Positions 49,046 through 61,815 of a stretch of 64,000 nt of DNA are shown piece by piece. The notes beneath the pieces are model-generated. The model worked only from the letters and a program-made list of their open reading frames with translations. It was not told where the DNA came from and ran no database searches. Made by a program: the position numbers and the translations under genes. Every line of letters starts with the position of its first letter. Positions within the stretch are counted from its first letter, which is position 1. Source of the stretch: Apteryx mantelli (lineage: Eukaryota > Chordata > Aves > Apterygiformes > Apterygidae); NCBI RefSeq assembly GCF_036417845.1, contig NC_089981.1:38880668-38944667 (forward strand), read 5' to 3'.

Positions 49046-49928
49046 GTGCTTCCCTGTGACAGCTTAGTGTGCAAAGAGGCATTGTTATTAATGAGGAGGA
49101 TATTATGTATGTGCTTACTCTAAATCCTCCTCTATATAAAATGCACTCTCAAAGGCTAGAAATGGCTAAGCTTTTTGCACCCACAGCAATCATTGGCTCA
49201 GTCACTGGAGCATGATTTGCCCAGCACCACTCTTGATTACATGAATCAGTGGCCGTAACGCTCACCCTTTCCAGACTTGAATTAAAAAAATGAGTCCGCC
49301 TTGTTTTTTGGGGGGACAATTTGGTCATCAGAAATTAATCTGGGGCGGTCCAGCTAAAATGTGCAATACTGTAGCCTGCATAGCTCACTCTCAGGCAAGG
49401 GATACGTGAGAGAGGTGCTGTTGTCAGTAAGACTATTATCTGAAAAACAGTTGTTGACTGTCACTACCTGGCTGTCTGTGTTGTTTGCACTATGGTGTTC
49501 TGAATGCCAGGTCAGTGGGATAGCTACTCTCTGGCATCCCAGTCTTGAAAAATGTTATTTTTAAGGATTAATTTCTGCTCTTTGAAAATACTTATATGCT
49601 GCTCTTTAGAACTTAATTTGAAGTTATGAGCTTATATCTGGAAGGTACTGCTGAGGTCAGGTTAAGATGATACTTCCTCTAGTTTTGTTTATGAATCAGG
49701 GTTTTTTTGATTTTATATATTGTTTTAAAGCTCCTTCTGGCAGACCCAAGGATCCCTCTTCCTATGTATCAGTCTTTGTCTACCCTAATTCTAATACGGC
49801 ACTCGTTATTTCTATACCTAAGTGCCTTCAATATTATACTGCTCTAAAAGGGATTCTCTCTGGTTTAATTATGATTTTTTTAATGCTAAAATCATGGATA
49901 CTATTTGTGCATTTAGCATATTCACTAC

Positions 49929-49958
49929 TTCAAAGTATTCACATTCAAAGTATTCACA
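49929..49958. repeat. Perfect 15-nt tandem duplication
   Basis: TTCAAAGTATTCACA occurs twice head to tail (49929-49943 and 49944-49958). Confidence 0.95.
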
Positions 49959-52900
49959 TTCTGTCTGTGTCTGGCTGAACTGTCCAGTTGCATGTTTTAT
50001 GGAAAGTGAGGATGAGATTGTATTTGTAAAAAGGCATGAGCTCCTTATGAAAATGAATTTTAGGGACAAACTGTCATGCAATCATTGGCTCTTCCACTCC
50101 ATGGAGATTTGAAAGGGACTGTATATCAACCTAACTGCAATAACTGCTTCTTCCTTGCAATTCTATTCCCCCTTTGCCTTACTAATACAGCCATAGCTGC
50201 AATCCTTCATTAACAAATCTCTCTTAGCAACTATAGTGTAGGATCATGAAATTAAGTTTCAGCATTTCCCTATTTGAGTACACATGAAAAAAAAAATCCC
50301 AAAAAACAGGGGACCTATTTTTACCACACATAGCAAACACACATTTCAGTTAAATTCTATCGAATCGGAGAAGGATAAGGGATTATATATATTCATTCTG
50401 GTAGAGCCACTGGTCATACAAAAGGTCTTTGTAATTCTTTTGACATGTCATCAGAAAATTCTCCATATTTGAAAACTCCATTTTCCTGACAAATGTTCTA
50501 AACAGAGCCCATCTAGCAATGGTAAGTAATAGAACCAAACTAAATTAAAAGTCAAAAACTGAAACAAAACAAAATGAAAAACTCCAAACCCCGCATTAAT
50601 TTATGAATACTTCTGTAAATAGTATCACTGAGTTTAGTTTGTTCAGATTCAGGGGGATCATATCACTTTTGTTATTTGTGCTTGTTTACACACTTGCCAG
50701 AGGCTTGTGGAAATATGTTGCTCTGAAAAAAGCATAATAAATTTTTGCAGAAGTTCCTCATTCTCTAAACAAATTTGCTAAGCTCCTAATCAATATTTTC
50801 AGCCTCCTGATCAAAGAGCTGAAAGAACAGCATCTGGCATATGTGACCAATGACACAAATGACAAAGAGTCTAAGCAAACAGTCTGTGAAAACCAATGGG
50901 CAGAAAGTTAATTGTGGAAACTACTGGCGAATACTTATGAATAATGAATACAGTCACAGGTATTGGGATAGGTTTGTTAATTTGTCTACTAATGAAAAGG
51001 AGGTATATTCATTAACTGGTATTATTCATAATGAAATGTTCAACAATTCTAGTAACTCCAGCTTATGGAAGCTTTTTGAAGCATTGACATGGGCATGGGA
51101 AAAGCAAGGGTGCATTACAGGCATGGCCTTACACAAGCTTTCGTTCACTGCAGAGCAATCATGGGAACTCTGCCTCAAGGTCAATGGCTGACACCACAGT
51201 GATGACGTGTCAGTCTCTGCCCAATAAATCCATTCCTTGATGACCAAAGGTCGCCCTAAATTCAGACCAGATCTTGTTAAGATGTTGGCACCAGCTGCTA
51301 GGTTGGTGCTGTGGAAAAGGTGTGCCAGTTACAGTAGGGGCACTGGAAAACTTGGTTTGGCAAGAAACTGTCTTGATCAGCCAGAGAGCAGAGGGGCTGA
51401 TTTGGAAGGCCACTCTGGCAGCTGCCAACAGCAGCATTAAAGCTAGCTGAAACAGTTACCTGAACTAGCTGCCTTTACCTCATTTCTGTGGCAAAGGGGT
51501 GACTTTTTAAAAAGAAAAAAAAAAAGCAAATAAAAGCACTAAGAGTGCCAAGCCAAAATTGGCTGTAGACCAAGCTATATATCGACATGGTTGATTTTAG
51601 TTGGTTGTTAGTTGGCTTTAAAAAAATCTCTCTCTTTTTAAACCAAGTTTTAAATACAGTGGGTACAAAGAAGCACAGCTAGCTTCCTTCAGTGTGAAGC
51701 AAAGGGAAGAGGTCAGATTCTCTCATCTTTCTAGTTGTTTCCACCTTATATACCATTCCTACATGCAGCAGCTTGCTCACAGTGATATATATGACTTGCA
51801 TGCAAAATAGGTCACTTGTATCTTTTTATATATACCTTTATATTTATACCTAATGATATCAGCCAACAAACTCTGGCAGTCTCCAAAGTCATGACTTCAT
51901 GTTCCTGACCTCATGTCCCTTGCTCTGACAGGGCATGATTCCCATTTTGCTCCCAAAATGACCAAATAAGTGAACCAGAAAGGAGCATGCATATGGGCTA
52001 AAGGAAACATAAAAATCTGGAAGTCAGTGACCCACTTCACTGAGTACTGTGCAGCTATTTCCAAAAGTCCCATGGGACTCTCAGGTCTCTAAAGACTGCT
52101 TTCTCGTTTACCTCACTCTTCCTATTATGTTAAAAAAAAAAAGAAGTGAGATCTGTTATTAAAGTGGTCCATGTGATAGCTACCCTCCTTTCTTTCCTGT
52201 TGTCAGACAAGTCCTCTGTTTCTGCAGCAAAAGCTGTAGCTGGCTGCCTGTACGGGTGTTTGTGTTGGGCTGACACAGAGCTTTGCCTGATGTGGCAGAT
52301 CAGTGTTGGAATTTCTTCTGGCAGCCACAGCAAAACTGTTATGTCTTTTATGCCTGTGTGGGGGATTTGTGGTTTGCCCACTGCTGTCCTGAACACCATG
52401 ACTAGAAGCTAGGATTATGTCAGCCCTTCAGGTTCATGAATATGTACATCATTTTGGAGCACTGCTACGCTGTGCTGTCTCCTTGCACCATGACATTCAT
52501 TATCACACCTCCTTGGTGACAGTCCTTCAAGTTTGCCATCAGCCATGTTTAGGAGTCTAGAAATTATCGACAGCACTTTACCCAGAGAACTGAATGATCA
52601 ATTCAGCCGTAGGGATAGAGGACCAAGACAGAGGCCAAGAACAGAGCACAGGCTACAGCGGGCTTTGGATAGAGACAAACTTTAGAGACATCAGAGGTAT
52701 TTCTTTAACTTTTGTTCACTGAAGAACATTTGAGACTTATGCCTGTGTTGTGCCTTACCTGCCACTTGGACTGGCAGTTGATCCCTCCCCTGAGATGTGC
52801 TGCTGTTTAAGAATCCCTCCTTTTGAAATCCCACCATTTCTGTTTCACCTCTGCTACTGGATCGTTGCCTTTTCCATTATCTTTCCTTTTCAGATTGCCC

Positions 52901-55459
52901 ACCAGTGGAGCTGGACTTGAGGGGTGGGGTACCGTCTTCCTGCTGACAGGTAGGTGGAGATGTTCCTTGGCCACAACAAATGGGCCAGGAGCTCAACAAC
53001 AGCGGTACCACAGTTGGGGAGCTTCCTGGGACCTGCCTCTGCTGCTCTGGACCTGGGCCTCTGCCTGTATCTGCATCATGCCTCCTGTGGTGGGTGCATT
53101 TTTCAAACTGCTTAGGTACCAAGGTGATAGATGCCTTGTAAATACCTAAGATAGATACAGACAGAAACTGTACCAGGCACAATCAGTTATGCAAAACTTA
53201 ATACAATGCCAATTGCACCTATATGCTGTAGTATCACCCACCTTGTCTAGCATCTGCAGTCAATCACAGTCAAATAATTGGCACATGTATTTTTCCTTTT
53301 GAAAAGTGATGGGAACACAGTACATTCATTCTTCCTTGCTGCCAAAAGGTCTAGGAACTTAGCCCTCAATGTTAGGTGCTGCATATGCACACGCTTTGTT
53401 TCATCGCCTGCCCTAGTATGAGTTTGCAAGTTTAGTTTAAGTTCTTTCATTTGCTGATATAATTTGTTTGTCAATAATCTGCAAAAATCTGTTATATAAG
53501 CAATACTAAAATTACAGGGGTAGTATTTATGTGTGATTATGCATAGAGATTTATTAAAACTACACAAAAATATGGCTTTGATGCTGCTTCTGTCTTAAGA
53601 ATTTTTTTTAAATTTTATTTTACATATAGATGGATTGTTTTTAGCATAAAGATCAGAAGCTAATTCAAGTATAATTGATATCAATCTTTACAAATTTGCA
53701 TGAGTGAATGAAAGTAAGCATCTAACAGAAGTAGGCGGACTTATTTCAATTGTACTCCTTTTGGACTTTTGTCACTTTCCATACAGAGGCAAAAGACCTT
53801 GCCCTGCTTAGTTTGTGAAAGAATGGCTGGGAAGAAACTTGATAAATATACCTCAGGGCGAATGTTTATGTTGGGGGGAACTATTTTAAAGGACAATTTG
53901 GGCAAACAGTATGTATGGGAATCTAGATGAAGTTTTCAAAATTCTAGAACAGCTTTCCAATAGCACCGGGAGGGGGTAGTAGAAAGAAGAAAACTAACTG
54001 GTTTCAGAAGAAAGCTTGATCAGACTACAGAAGCTGATATGATGGTGTTGCTTGTGATAGAAACAATTCTACTTGATGAATAGATCTCTAGTATCTTGGG
54101 GAAAAAACAGGTGACTCCTATTTGTAGATGGTTAAAAAGGGATCTTTGTTACATTAGTTATGCCTACTGAAAACTAATGCTTTTGTTAGCTAATCAAACA
54201 TGAACAGACATATAAAAAATAATCAAAGGTAGGTAAGGTATAACTAGGTCTAACACTGCTAATAATTTAAAAATTAAACTTAGCTAAAGCATTGTTTCAG
54301 AGTAAGAATTTTAAAGGTTAAGATTTAAATTCATATTTGTTGTTTATGATCATATTTAGAGGTAAGAAACAACAAGCTGAGCCTACAATAATATCATGTA
54401 AATGTTATAGTTAAAAATACACAGAAATAGAATGATTTTGAGTTTTCATTTACAAAATTAGGCTAATCCTCATAAATCTGCCCCCATGAGCACATCTTAA
54501 TCTGAAATTAACTTGTTCCAGCCCAACCCCAAATGAGCAGTTTGCAGGATTGTGGTTAAGTCACAGCGCCAAAATCATATATTTACCATCCTGCAAACAA
54601 CAGGCAGAGATTATTACTTTAGCAGTTAGCATAAGGAAGAAATAACAAAAGTGCTTTCCAATACAGTCAAAAACATAAGCCATTTGAAACACCTTCCTTT
54701 CAGGAAAATTTAGTAAAAATATGTGTGTATTGTCTGGGACATTATAAACTATAAAAAGTGCACTAAAATCCAAAAAGGGAAAAATATATAAAATAAATCA
54801 GTAAAACATAAAAGCTGTTTAGTGATAAAATTAAGCATTTAACATCTAGTATCTATAAATATCATTACATGATTTATAAGATGACTTGTATGTATTCACA
54901 ATAAGGAAGAATCAAAACTTTCTCATAAGAAAGTCTTATTTGTGTTTCTAGGATTGAAAATATCTTCACATCAGTACATATAAGTCACATTTACATATTA
55001 TAATCACACCATCAAAAGATAATTTTAAGGAAGGCAGAAAACTGGCCTGTTCAAATTCTTGCTACAGATGCAATTTTCAAGTACCAGCTCTTTAACAGTA
55101 CGTTCAATTATGAAATAATTATACAGGTATTTAAAATGCACCTGCAATCCTGAAGCCTTACAATTCAGCCTACCTTGAAAGAGGAATGGTCATTGTTTAA
55201 CACTGGTTTCTGTTTAAGAACAAAAACAAAGCAGAGAATATAGTCAATACCCACTCCTATCCTGCAAGCCAGGTGGAATTTAAGTGGCAGTTTGATGTTC
55301 TGTTTAAGAGACAGCATTTGAAAATTGGGCCTAGTCACAAAAGAAACACAATCAACCAAAACAAACCAAAGAGAAGAGGGGAACGACCTAGGACGCTTGC
55401 AACCTTCTCTGTTCTGACACTCTCACACTTCACACGGAGGGGAAAAAACAAGCAAACTA

Positions 55460-55607
55460 TGAAGAATTATCTAAAGACATTTATTTTTAATTATGTAAGA
55501 AGTTAATTAACATGGATATATGAACATCTGAAGGAAAAAAAAAAAAGAGAAATAGCAGCAAAGGGAGTTTTGAGATGAGGGAGATAAGACCTTCATCTCC
55601 CTGGCTC
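55460..55607 (-). CDS. Unrecognised nested gene, terminal exon (stop and 3'UTR)
   Basis: This follows an excellent acceptor (TGTGTTCTTTCTCTTTTTCAG|GAGCCA). In the frame delivered by the previous exon it reads Glu-Pro-Gly-Arg and stops (TGA, 55593-55595). An AATAAA lies about 110 nt further on (55480-55485), so the remainder would be a short 3'UTR; the end at 55460 is estimated. The intron before it is only 234 nt. If this exon is not used, the gene would have a different C-terminus. Confidence 0.5.
55480..55485 (-). promoter_or_regulatory. Polyadenylation signal of the nested gene
   Basis: AATAAA on the - strand in TTAAAAATAAATGTC, correctly placed downstream of the predicted stop of the nested gene. 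Confidence 0.45.
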
Positions 55608-55841
55608 CTGAAAAAGAGAAAGAACACATTAAAAGCGTTGAAAAGTCTTCCATTGACCTAATTGTACCATGTTGGGGAAAACATGCAATTTTTACTGTTC
55701 CTCAAGCACTCATGATTTTGAATATGTTGTTTGATATTCAATTAGTAATATCTGAGTATAACCAGTGACACTCACATATGCCAACGTATTTCAATCATCT
55801 GGCTCCAAATGCTACAAAACCACGTTTCCCTTAACACTTAC

Positions 55842-55923
55842 AATTCCTTTTCCAACTTCTTTTATACCATTGTCTTGTTTGGCTGGCGCAGAAAGGCCTT
55901 TGAAAACTTTTTCAATTACTGTC
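55842..55923 (-). CDS. Unrecognised nested gene, internal exon
   Basis: An 82-nt exon between a strong acceptor (TTGTTTTTCTTTACTACAG|GACAGT) and a consensus donor (GGAATT|GTAAGT). One base completes an Arg codon from the preceding exon, then 27 codons read TVIEKVFKGLSAPAKQDNGI followed by KEVGKGI. It cannot be a SHANK2 exon: the SHANK2 phase would give an immediate stop after Gly-Gln. I do not recognise the family. Composition is that of a soluble, Lys-rich segment. Confidence 0.65.
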
Positions 55924-58435
55924 CTGTAGTAAAGAAAAACAAGTATCATGAAAGGGCGCTTCATACTTGAGCATAATCTGCTAAACTCAGAATAATACTA
56001 GTGTAAATGAGGAGAATACCCACATAGAGCCTCAACTGACTTCTGCTCAGGATTCCCAGTGTTTTCTGAATGTCAGTTAAAGCTGCCCTCCTTGAGCAAT
56101 ACAAACTCTGGTTTGAAGAAGTGTTCAATACTGAGAGTTACCTGTTAATTTAAGAATCTATGCCCAAAGTTGCTAAAAATCAGCCCATCTCTAGCTAGGT
56201 GCCAATTTTTTGCAGTGGAAAACATAGGGTTAGCATTTTTCTCCTTGAAACATGCTAACTTTCAATACTTCTCTGTTTGAATGTGTTTTAAAAGCACATA
56301 TGTCATAGGCATGGTCAAAATCCTATACCTTCTTACACTGGTGAAAGCTCCCCACAGTTAGACTGCAAGTCATAAAACCTGTACCTTGCTACATCAACAC
56401 AAATATGGGGCCCACATTTTGTCACACATATAATCAAAACTCCTCCCAGAGTCACTGCTTTATGTTGTGAAAATGACGACTTGATGACAACCTTTATTTT
56501 ATTACTACATTGCTATCTCATTAGAATTTCAAATATGTAATGCAAATCAATTACTTACAAGGACACCCTTCAAGAATTCTTCATTAAGCCTGATGCCTTT
56601 TGCTCTCATCTTCTAAAATACAGTGTCTGGTGAAGATCAGAAAACCTTCTTCCTACATACAAGCACTGCTGGTACTGGAAACTATCAAAGGAGTCGAAGT
56701 TGTGCATGCTGTAAGAGTTGCTTTGATGGTACTTCCATTGTTTCCTGCAGACAAATCTCCATCATCAACTCCACCATATTGAAATACAAAAACTATTTTT
56801 GAACCCAGACGTCTCTGAGAGTGGTTTCTTCAAATATAACGTAACACTTCAAGCTAAACCGCTGTCTGGCATTCATTTATATGTATTTGCTCTGCAATTT
56901 CATTGTTTCAGATGCCATTAGAAAGTGCCACCTTTGAAACAATGGACAACAGAAATGGGATGAATTGTGAATGCCTATTGGAGACAGAGCTAATAATATT
57001 TCTTTTGAATGCCATCAACTGATATTTTTCTTTTAAACTGCTACTAAAACTTGATGCCAGGTAACAATATTCTGTGTCGATGATTTCACAGTTACGCTGC
57101 ATCTGAGAGGTGGTACCAACATCCAGACTATTCAAAGGAGGGGAAAACCCTGCATCTATATTTGATACTTTTGCCCACATCAAAACCCAAAGATAAGTAT
57201 CAACGCAAATATAGGGATTATTTTACTTTGAATACCATACCAAATTTAAAAACAAACAAAAAAACCCCACAGCTCAGAACTGATATTTTTCTTAACTTCT
57301 TAAAAGGTCTTAATAAAATTTTTACCTTAGCTTTTTTAAGTTAAGCACTTTGTCCACTTAAGCTTTTCATACTTTTCCACAATATTAACCCAGCGCTGAT
57401 TTCTCCAGATTCACTGAAAATCCCAAATTGCTCAATAAATCAAACCCACTTTCTGGCATTGAAAGCTTGGGAGCACGAACCTTTTGAATCTTGTATCTAG
57501 ACATTTACAGATCTTAGTTTATGGATCTCTTCCTTAAGAATCATATCATTATAAAGTTATCCATCCACATGAAATTATCCATAAACAAGTTAAAATAAAA
57601 ACTGAAGGAAAAACCCTCCAAACACAAGATTTTCACAAGCCACATAAACTTTATATGATCAGAGTTAAAATTATTATTTTAAAATATTAATTTTGAAACT
57701 CTAATGATAGATATTTTCTATAGTGATGATGAAAATTATGACTGAAACAAATGCATCAGGAGTTTCATGCATTTTAATGTCTTATTTTTAGAGTATTTTC
57801 AAATCTTCATTTTAATTTGCTGCATGAATATTTTGATTATTCTTCAGTATTAATGGGATTACTACACATTACCTAGTATTATACTGTAGGTGCTGTCTCA
57901 AAAAAAATTGCTGCAACAACTAATGGTTAGTTTATATGTTGCTACAACTCACTCATTCTTGAAAACCTGCAAGTCACAAAAGAAAAAAAAAAGGCCTCTT
58001 CCCCCCACCCCAACACCCTGCAAAAGCCAGAAACTAACTTTACTATTAAAAACACATCCCCTCCAAACATGCATTTTGAAGTTGGATGCTCTCCCTCTGA
58101 AACAGGCAACTGCAGTAACCAGAAAAAGTCAGTGGCATAGATGAAGTATAGTCTACATTTTAGTAATTTGTGCTATGAAACTGCAGTAAAATCATAATGC
58201 TGCCCAGGTAATACTGCCGTGAATTTTTTGTAACCTAAAGATTTTACTGCCTATCTGTACTATTTAGGCACAAATATCATGTTATATCTTCTATCCTGAA
58301 CAGAAAAATGCTAGTCTATGCTCTTCCCTTCTCCTATCCTCTCTCCCAACTAGAACCTGCTCCCCAAAAGACCACCAACAAAACCAGTCAAACAAAACCC
58401 CAAAACCCATATTTTCCTCATAATGCCTCTCTCAC

Positions 58436-58612
58436 CTGTATCCCAGAAAACTCTCTTTTTGGTTAATGGAAAACTCTACAATAACAATGTAAACATTTTT
58501 GATATGCTGCCAAAACATATTTTTCGGAAGAATATGAGAAGCAATGGGGTTTACTCTGTCATAGTCTCCGAATAGAGAGAAAATTTCACTAGCTGGAACC
58601 TCTGTTAGTGAC
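58436..58612 (-). CDS. Unrecognised nested gene, main internal exon
   Basis: A 177-nt exon with acceptor TTCCTGACCTCATTTCAG|GTCACT and donor GATACAG|GTGAGA. It contributes one base to a Gly codon, 58 codons, then two bases of an Arg codon. It encodes SLTEVPASEIFSLFGDYDRV, then NPIASHILPKNMFWQHIKNV and YIVIVEFSINQKESFLGY. The alternation of hydrophobic strands (NVYIVIVEFSI) with polar turns looks like a folded globular domain, not chance translation. No signal peptide or membrane segment is evident. The family is not recognised. It lies between two other exons of matching phase on the same strand. Confidence 0.7.
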
Positions 58613-58819
58613 CTGAAATGAGGTCAGGAAAGAACAGAAAAATAAAGAGGAGAAAATAACTAATCAGTCCTGTTTTACACTAAAAAGATGCAACCAAAAA
58701 CTTCATTGCTGAGAGAAGCCACTGCCTACAACCTAGCTTTCCTTTCAGTGACACTCAACTTCTTCTACGAGCACGACGTAAACCGTGCTGCTGGCTCTCA
58801 CTCAGAGCCCAGCAGGTTT

Positions 58820-59300
58820 GGAGACTTGTCCTTGGGCTAGATGCCATGAAAACGGGTACAGTGACACAGGCCCTGCTCAAGAGAGCTTACAATCTAAGAA
58901 AGCAAAATGACATACAAGAGTATGGAAAAAATACAGCTAAACACAAACAAAATTTGTATACATATATATACAGTTACACTTACAAAAACTACTAGAACAG
59001 CATAACTATTTCTATCTGCCCCTCCACCTAGCCATCATTACTTAGATGATAACTTAATAGGGATCACGGTGGATGTGGGTCTTAAGGAGAGATTTCAAGG
59101 AGAAGGCAGTGGCCTTATGAATCAGTCCAGGGAGGGTTTTCCATGCATACGGGACAGTGTGGAAGATGTTATATTGAAAACTTGAAATTGTGCAGAGCAG
59201 CATTTCTCCAGGGCAAAAAGTCAAGGTGTTGTGTGCAAGATCCCTATTTCCTGAGACAGAGACAGTGTGGTTATGTGAGTAACGTCTGGCCATTAAAAAG
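58820..59300. mobile_element. Ancient interspersed repeat relics
   Basis: gccctgctcaagagagctta followed by caatctaa (about 58880) matches a motif repeated widely in amniote genomes ('gccctgccccaaagagctta' then 'caatctaa'). The stretch from about 59070 to 59200 (cttaaggagagatttcaagg ... gggttttccatgcatacggg) resembles a second recurrent block of the same kind. The family cannot be named with confidence. The relics separate two exons of the nested gene. Confidence 0.4.
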
Positions 59301-59690
59301 ACAAGCGAATCACTAACGTAAGACTACACTGAGGCTATGTTACTTGCCACATAGTCTCCGTGGCCGCCAGTTAGCACAGTAACTGCGAGGAGATGATATG
59401 GAAGGGTTTTCAAAAGAGTCGGATACAAAGAAGGAAAAAAAGGTAAGATGAAGGAAAGGAGACAAAAGGAAGAAATGGGAGGAATATTTTCAAATGTAGT
59501 CTTCTGCTTTAGTTCTTAGTGTGTTTGCAATTTATTAACTAAAAAACTAAAAAACATATACAATAACTAATGTACATTCGACACCATAAAATAAACTGGA
59601 CCATATGTCAACATTTACAATTATGTTATTATCCTTCACTATGGAAAGGTGAGAAACAGGTTAAACAAGAGACAAAATGCTTCCCCTTAC

Positions 59691-59815
59691 CCTTCTTCTT
59701 CCGTACTGAAGCTTGGAAATAGAAAGGGAATGAACTGTGAATCAATTCTGAAGGTAATTTTTCTTATGCTAAATCCTTGTCTGTTATTTTGAACATAAAC
59801 ATTTTTCTTCCATCT
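59691..59815 (-). CDS. Unrecognised nested gene, upstream exon
   Basis: A 125-nt exon from acceptor CTGACTTCTTAG|AGATGG to donor GAAGAAGG|GTAAGG. It is open for 41 codons plus two bases: RWKKNVYVQNNRQGFSIRKI, then TFRIDSQFIPFLFPSFSTEE and E. The two trailing bases plus the first base of the 58612 exon make Gly, so the frame runs through. Strand-like alternation (FSIRKITFRI) again suggests a beta-rich fold. An alternative acceptor (TTACCTTCAG, 59751) inside the exon would shorten it without changing the frame (AATTGATTC start); the longer version keeps an open frame back to AGATGG. Not recognised. Confidence 0.6.
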
Positions 59816-59917
59816 CTAAGAAGTCAGTCTCTCCCTGCTAACCTGTACTGTGCATGTATCTATCCAACCACTGAAGATAAACAACTTGGCATAAGCCCAG
59901 TTTATCAGGGTTTATAC

Positions 59918-59959
59918 CTTGAGTATAGGAAATTGCTCCATTGCAGATACAAGAGACAT
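59918..59959 (-). CDS. Tentative first exon of the nested gene
   Basis: ATG at 59957-59959 opens a 14-codon stretch MSLVSAMEQFPILK ending at donor CTCAAG|GTATAA. It joins in phase 0 to the 59815 exon over an intron of 102 nt. With it the complete product would be 146 residues. The donor is only moderate and no promoter is visible, so the real start may lie elsewhere to the right. Confidence 0.3.
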
Positions 59960-60309
59960 ATACAATTTATTTCTAAATTCTTTTTAAAATGTAGTAATTT
60001 GGGCAACTTATTGATGCTAGGGCACTGAAACGGATTATGATGGTAGGGCAATTTCATGTCATTGCAGATCGAAGTGGAAAGGAACTGTTAACACATTATC
60101 TGCCATATTTTGTGTTAACTTATTGGAAAGAGAACAACTAAGATGGTCTGATATAGCACTCAATATTATGGAGAACAAAGTAGCTAAAAGTATGTCAATA
60201 AAACCACAAATACAGTTCAGAGCCAGACAAAAGAAGTGACTGGAAAGACTGCAAGATGTATAAATTTTTTAAAAACTGATATTATTTAGCTTAGCTAGGA
60301 GAAATGACA

Positions 60310-60560
60310 AAAATATATACTCTAAGAGAAAACAAATAGGGAATTTCTGTTTATCTTTTTCTTATACTACATAACAAGGGACGTTCAATAAAATTAAAAA
60401 GCATCACATTTAGAACCAATAAAAAGGAAATACATTTGTACACAGCACATGATTAGCCTGTGGTATTCTTTGCCACGAGACATTATCGAGACTATGAACT
60501 TCTTCAATTCAGAAAAGATTACACATATATCGATGAGAACATCCACAGTGTTCATCTATA
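60310..60560 (+). mobile_element. Old CR1-like LINE 3' fragment
   Basis: acaagggacgttcaataaaa, then acagcacatgattagcctgt, then ggtattctttgccacgagac and attatcgagactatgaactt resembles the recurring amniote LINE segment 'ctgtggaactccttgccaca' then 'agatgtcattgaggcc', which encodes a W-N-x-L-P-like end of a reverse-transcriptase ORF. Diverged and incomplete. Confidence 0.45.
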
Positions 60561-60669
60561 AACACCTCCTATTTATTTTATACATATATTTTATGAAACA
60601 AATGCATATTCATTAAATAAAATAGTTTAACAGATATCAAAAATGTGGGTGTTCTCATAGTTTATACGG

Positions 60670-60740
60670 ATGTCCAATATATACACATATACATATATAG
60701 ATATATAAATTGTATGTATATATATGCACACACACACAAT
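60670..60740. repeat. AT/CA-rich simple repeat
   Basis: Alternating ATAT, TACA and CACA units (atatacacatatacatatat ... atatatgcacacacacacaa). Confidence 0.85.
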
Positions 60741-61744
60741 CTGTGTTTTATGTCAGAAGACAACTTTTAACTTATGATAGCTGGAAAATTTTCTCTTTGG
60801 GAGCTTGTTCAATTGTTGTGCAATTTAAGAATTGTTTCTTCTGATACTAGTCCCTTTACATAACAAATATTAAAATAGGTAGACTACAGATGTTATTTAT
60901 AACAGTAGTCATATTGTTTGCTAGGGTGGCAAATGTTCAGCATATCATGGAACTGGTGTTTACAGGCCTGTTTAGGAAGAAGAAAAATTTGTGCCATGCT
61001 CTCGTATCACTACAGCTTAATTAGAGGACATATACTTCTGGAGCAGGCTTCAGTACTAGTCTTCAGCTCAGTAAAGTCTTGCCATCATAACATTTGCCCC
61101 ATCTGGATAAAGATGATGAGGAGGAATGTGCTTAAGGATTCAAGGACATCCCATGGCTGCTAATCACAAGAGCTGCAATGGTTCCTGAGAGCCGATGAGA
61201 ACAAATAGCGGACCAGGTACTATACAGCGAACGAGGGGGAGAGTAAGCCAAACTACGATGCTCTTCAGTGCAGAGGTAGCTTTACTATTATTAAGCTATT
61301 TTTCCCTGGAAAAGAGTGTTGCTCCTCTCTGCTTTAAGAATGGTATCTACTATGTAAGTTTGAAAAGTAAGAGAAATACAAGAATATCTTCAAGGACTTG
61401 CAGAAGGCAATAACGAAGGGGAAAAAATGGTGCCTAAATTTTTCCCTCCCCCTGGGCCCTTTAGAACTGTTTGTTGATAAACCACCAAGACTCTTAACAC
61501 TCCATGAAAGGAAAACAAATCAAAACACCTCAAACCAAAAAATGGGGCATGGGAAAAAATTCTACATTTTAATCCTGGAAGAAAAATACAGAGCATTCAC
61601 AGACTGTAGAAACCTTCAGTCAGGCTCCCAAAGTTCACGGCACAAAATAATCAAATTTTATGCGATTTGTTAGATCTAAATAATCAGAATGCTTCATTTT
61701 GGTCTTCCTGTGGTTGTTAGACCACACAGAAGACAGCAACCAGT

Positions 61745-61815
61745 TCAGCGCTCCTTTCTTGGTCAGAACTCCCACTGCAGCTATGTGAGTTTTGACTCAT
61801 AAAGGATGGATGGGG
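61745..61815 (+). mobile_element. Ancient repeat fragment
   Basis: tcagaactcccactgcagct followed by atgtgagttttgactcataa and aggatg resembles the recurrent amniote motif 'actcccattgacttcaatgg' then 'gagttttgcctgagtaagga'. The family is not assigned. Confidence 0.35.

Noticed and set aside
55842-59815. Reading the three nested exons as alternative SHANK2 exons
   Set aside because: Joining any of them to the upstream SHANK2 exon (one-base phase) yields an early stop, and the peptide is unlike Shank proteins.
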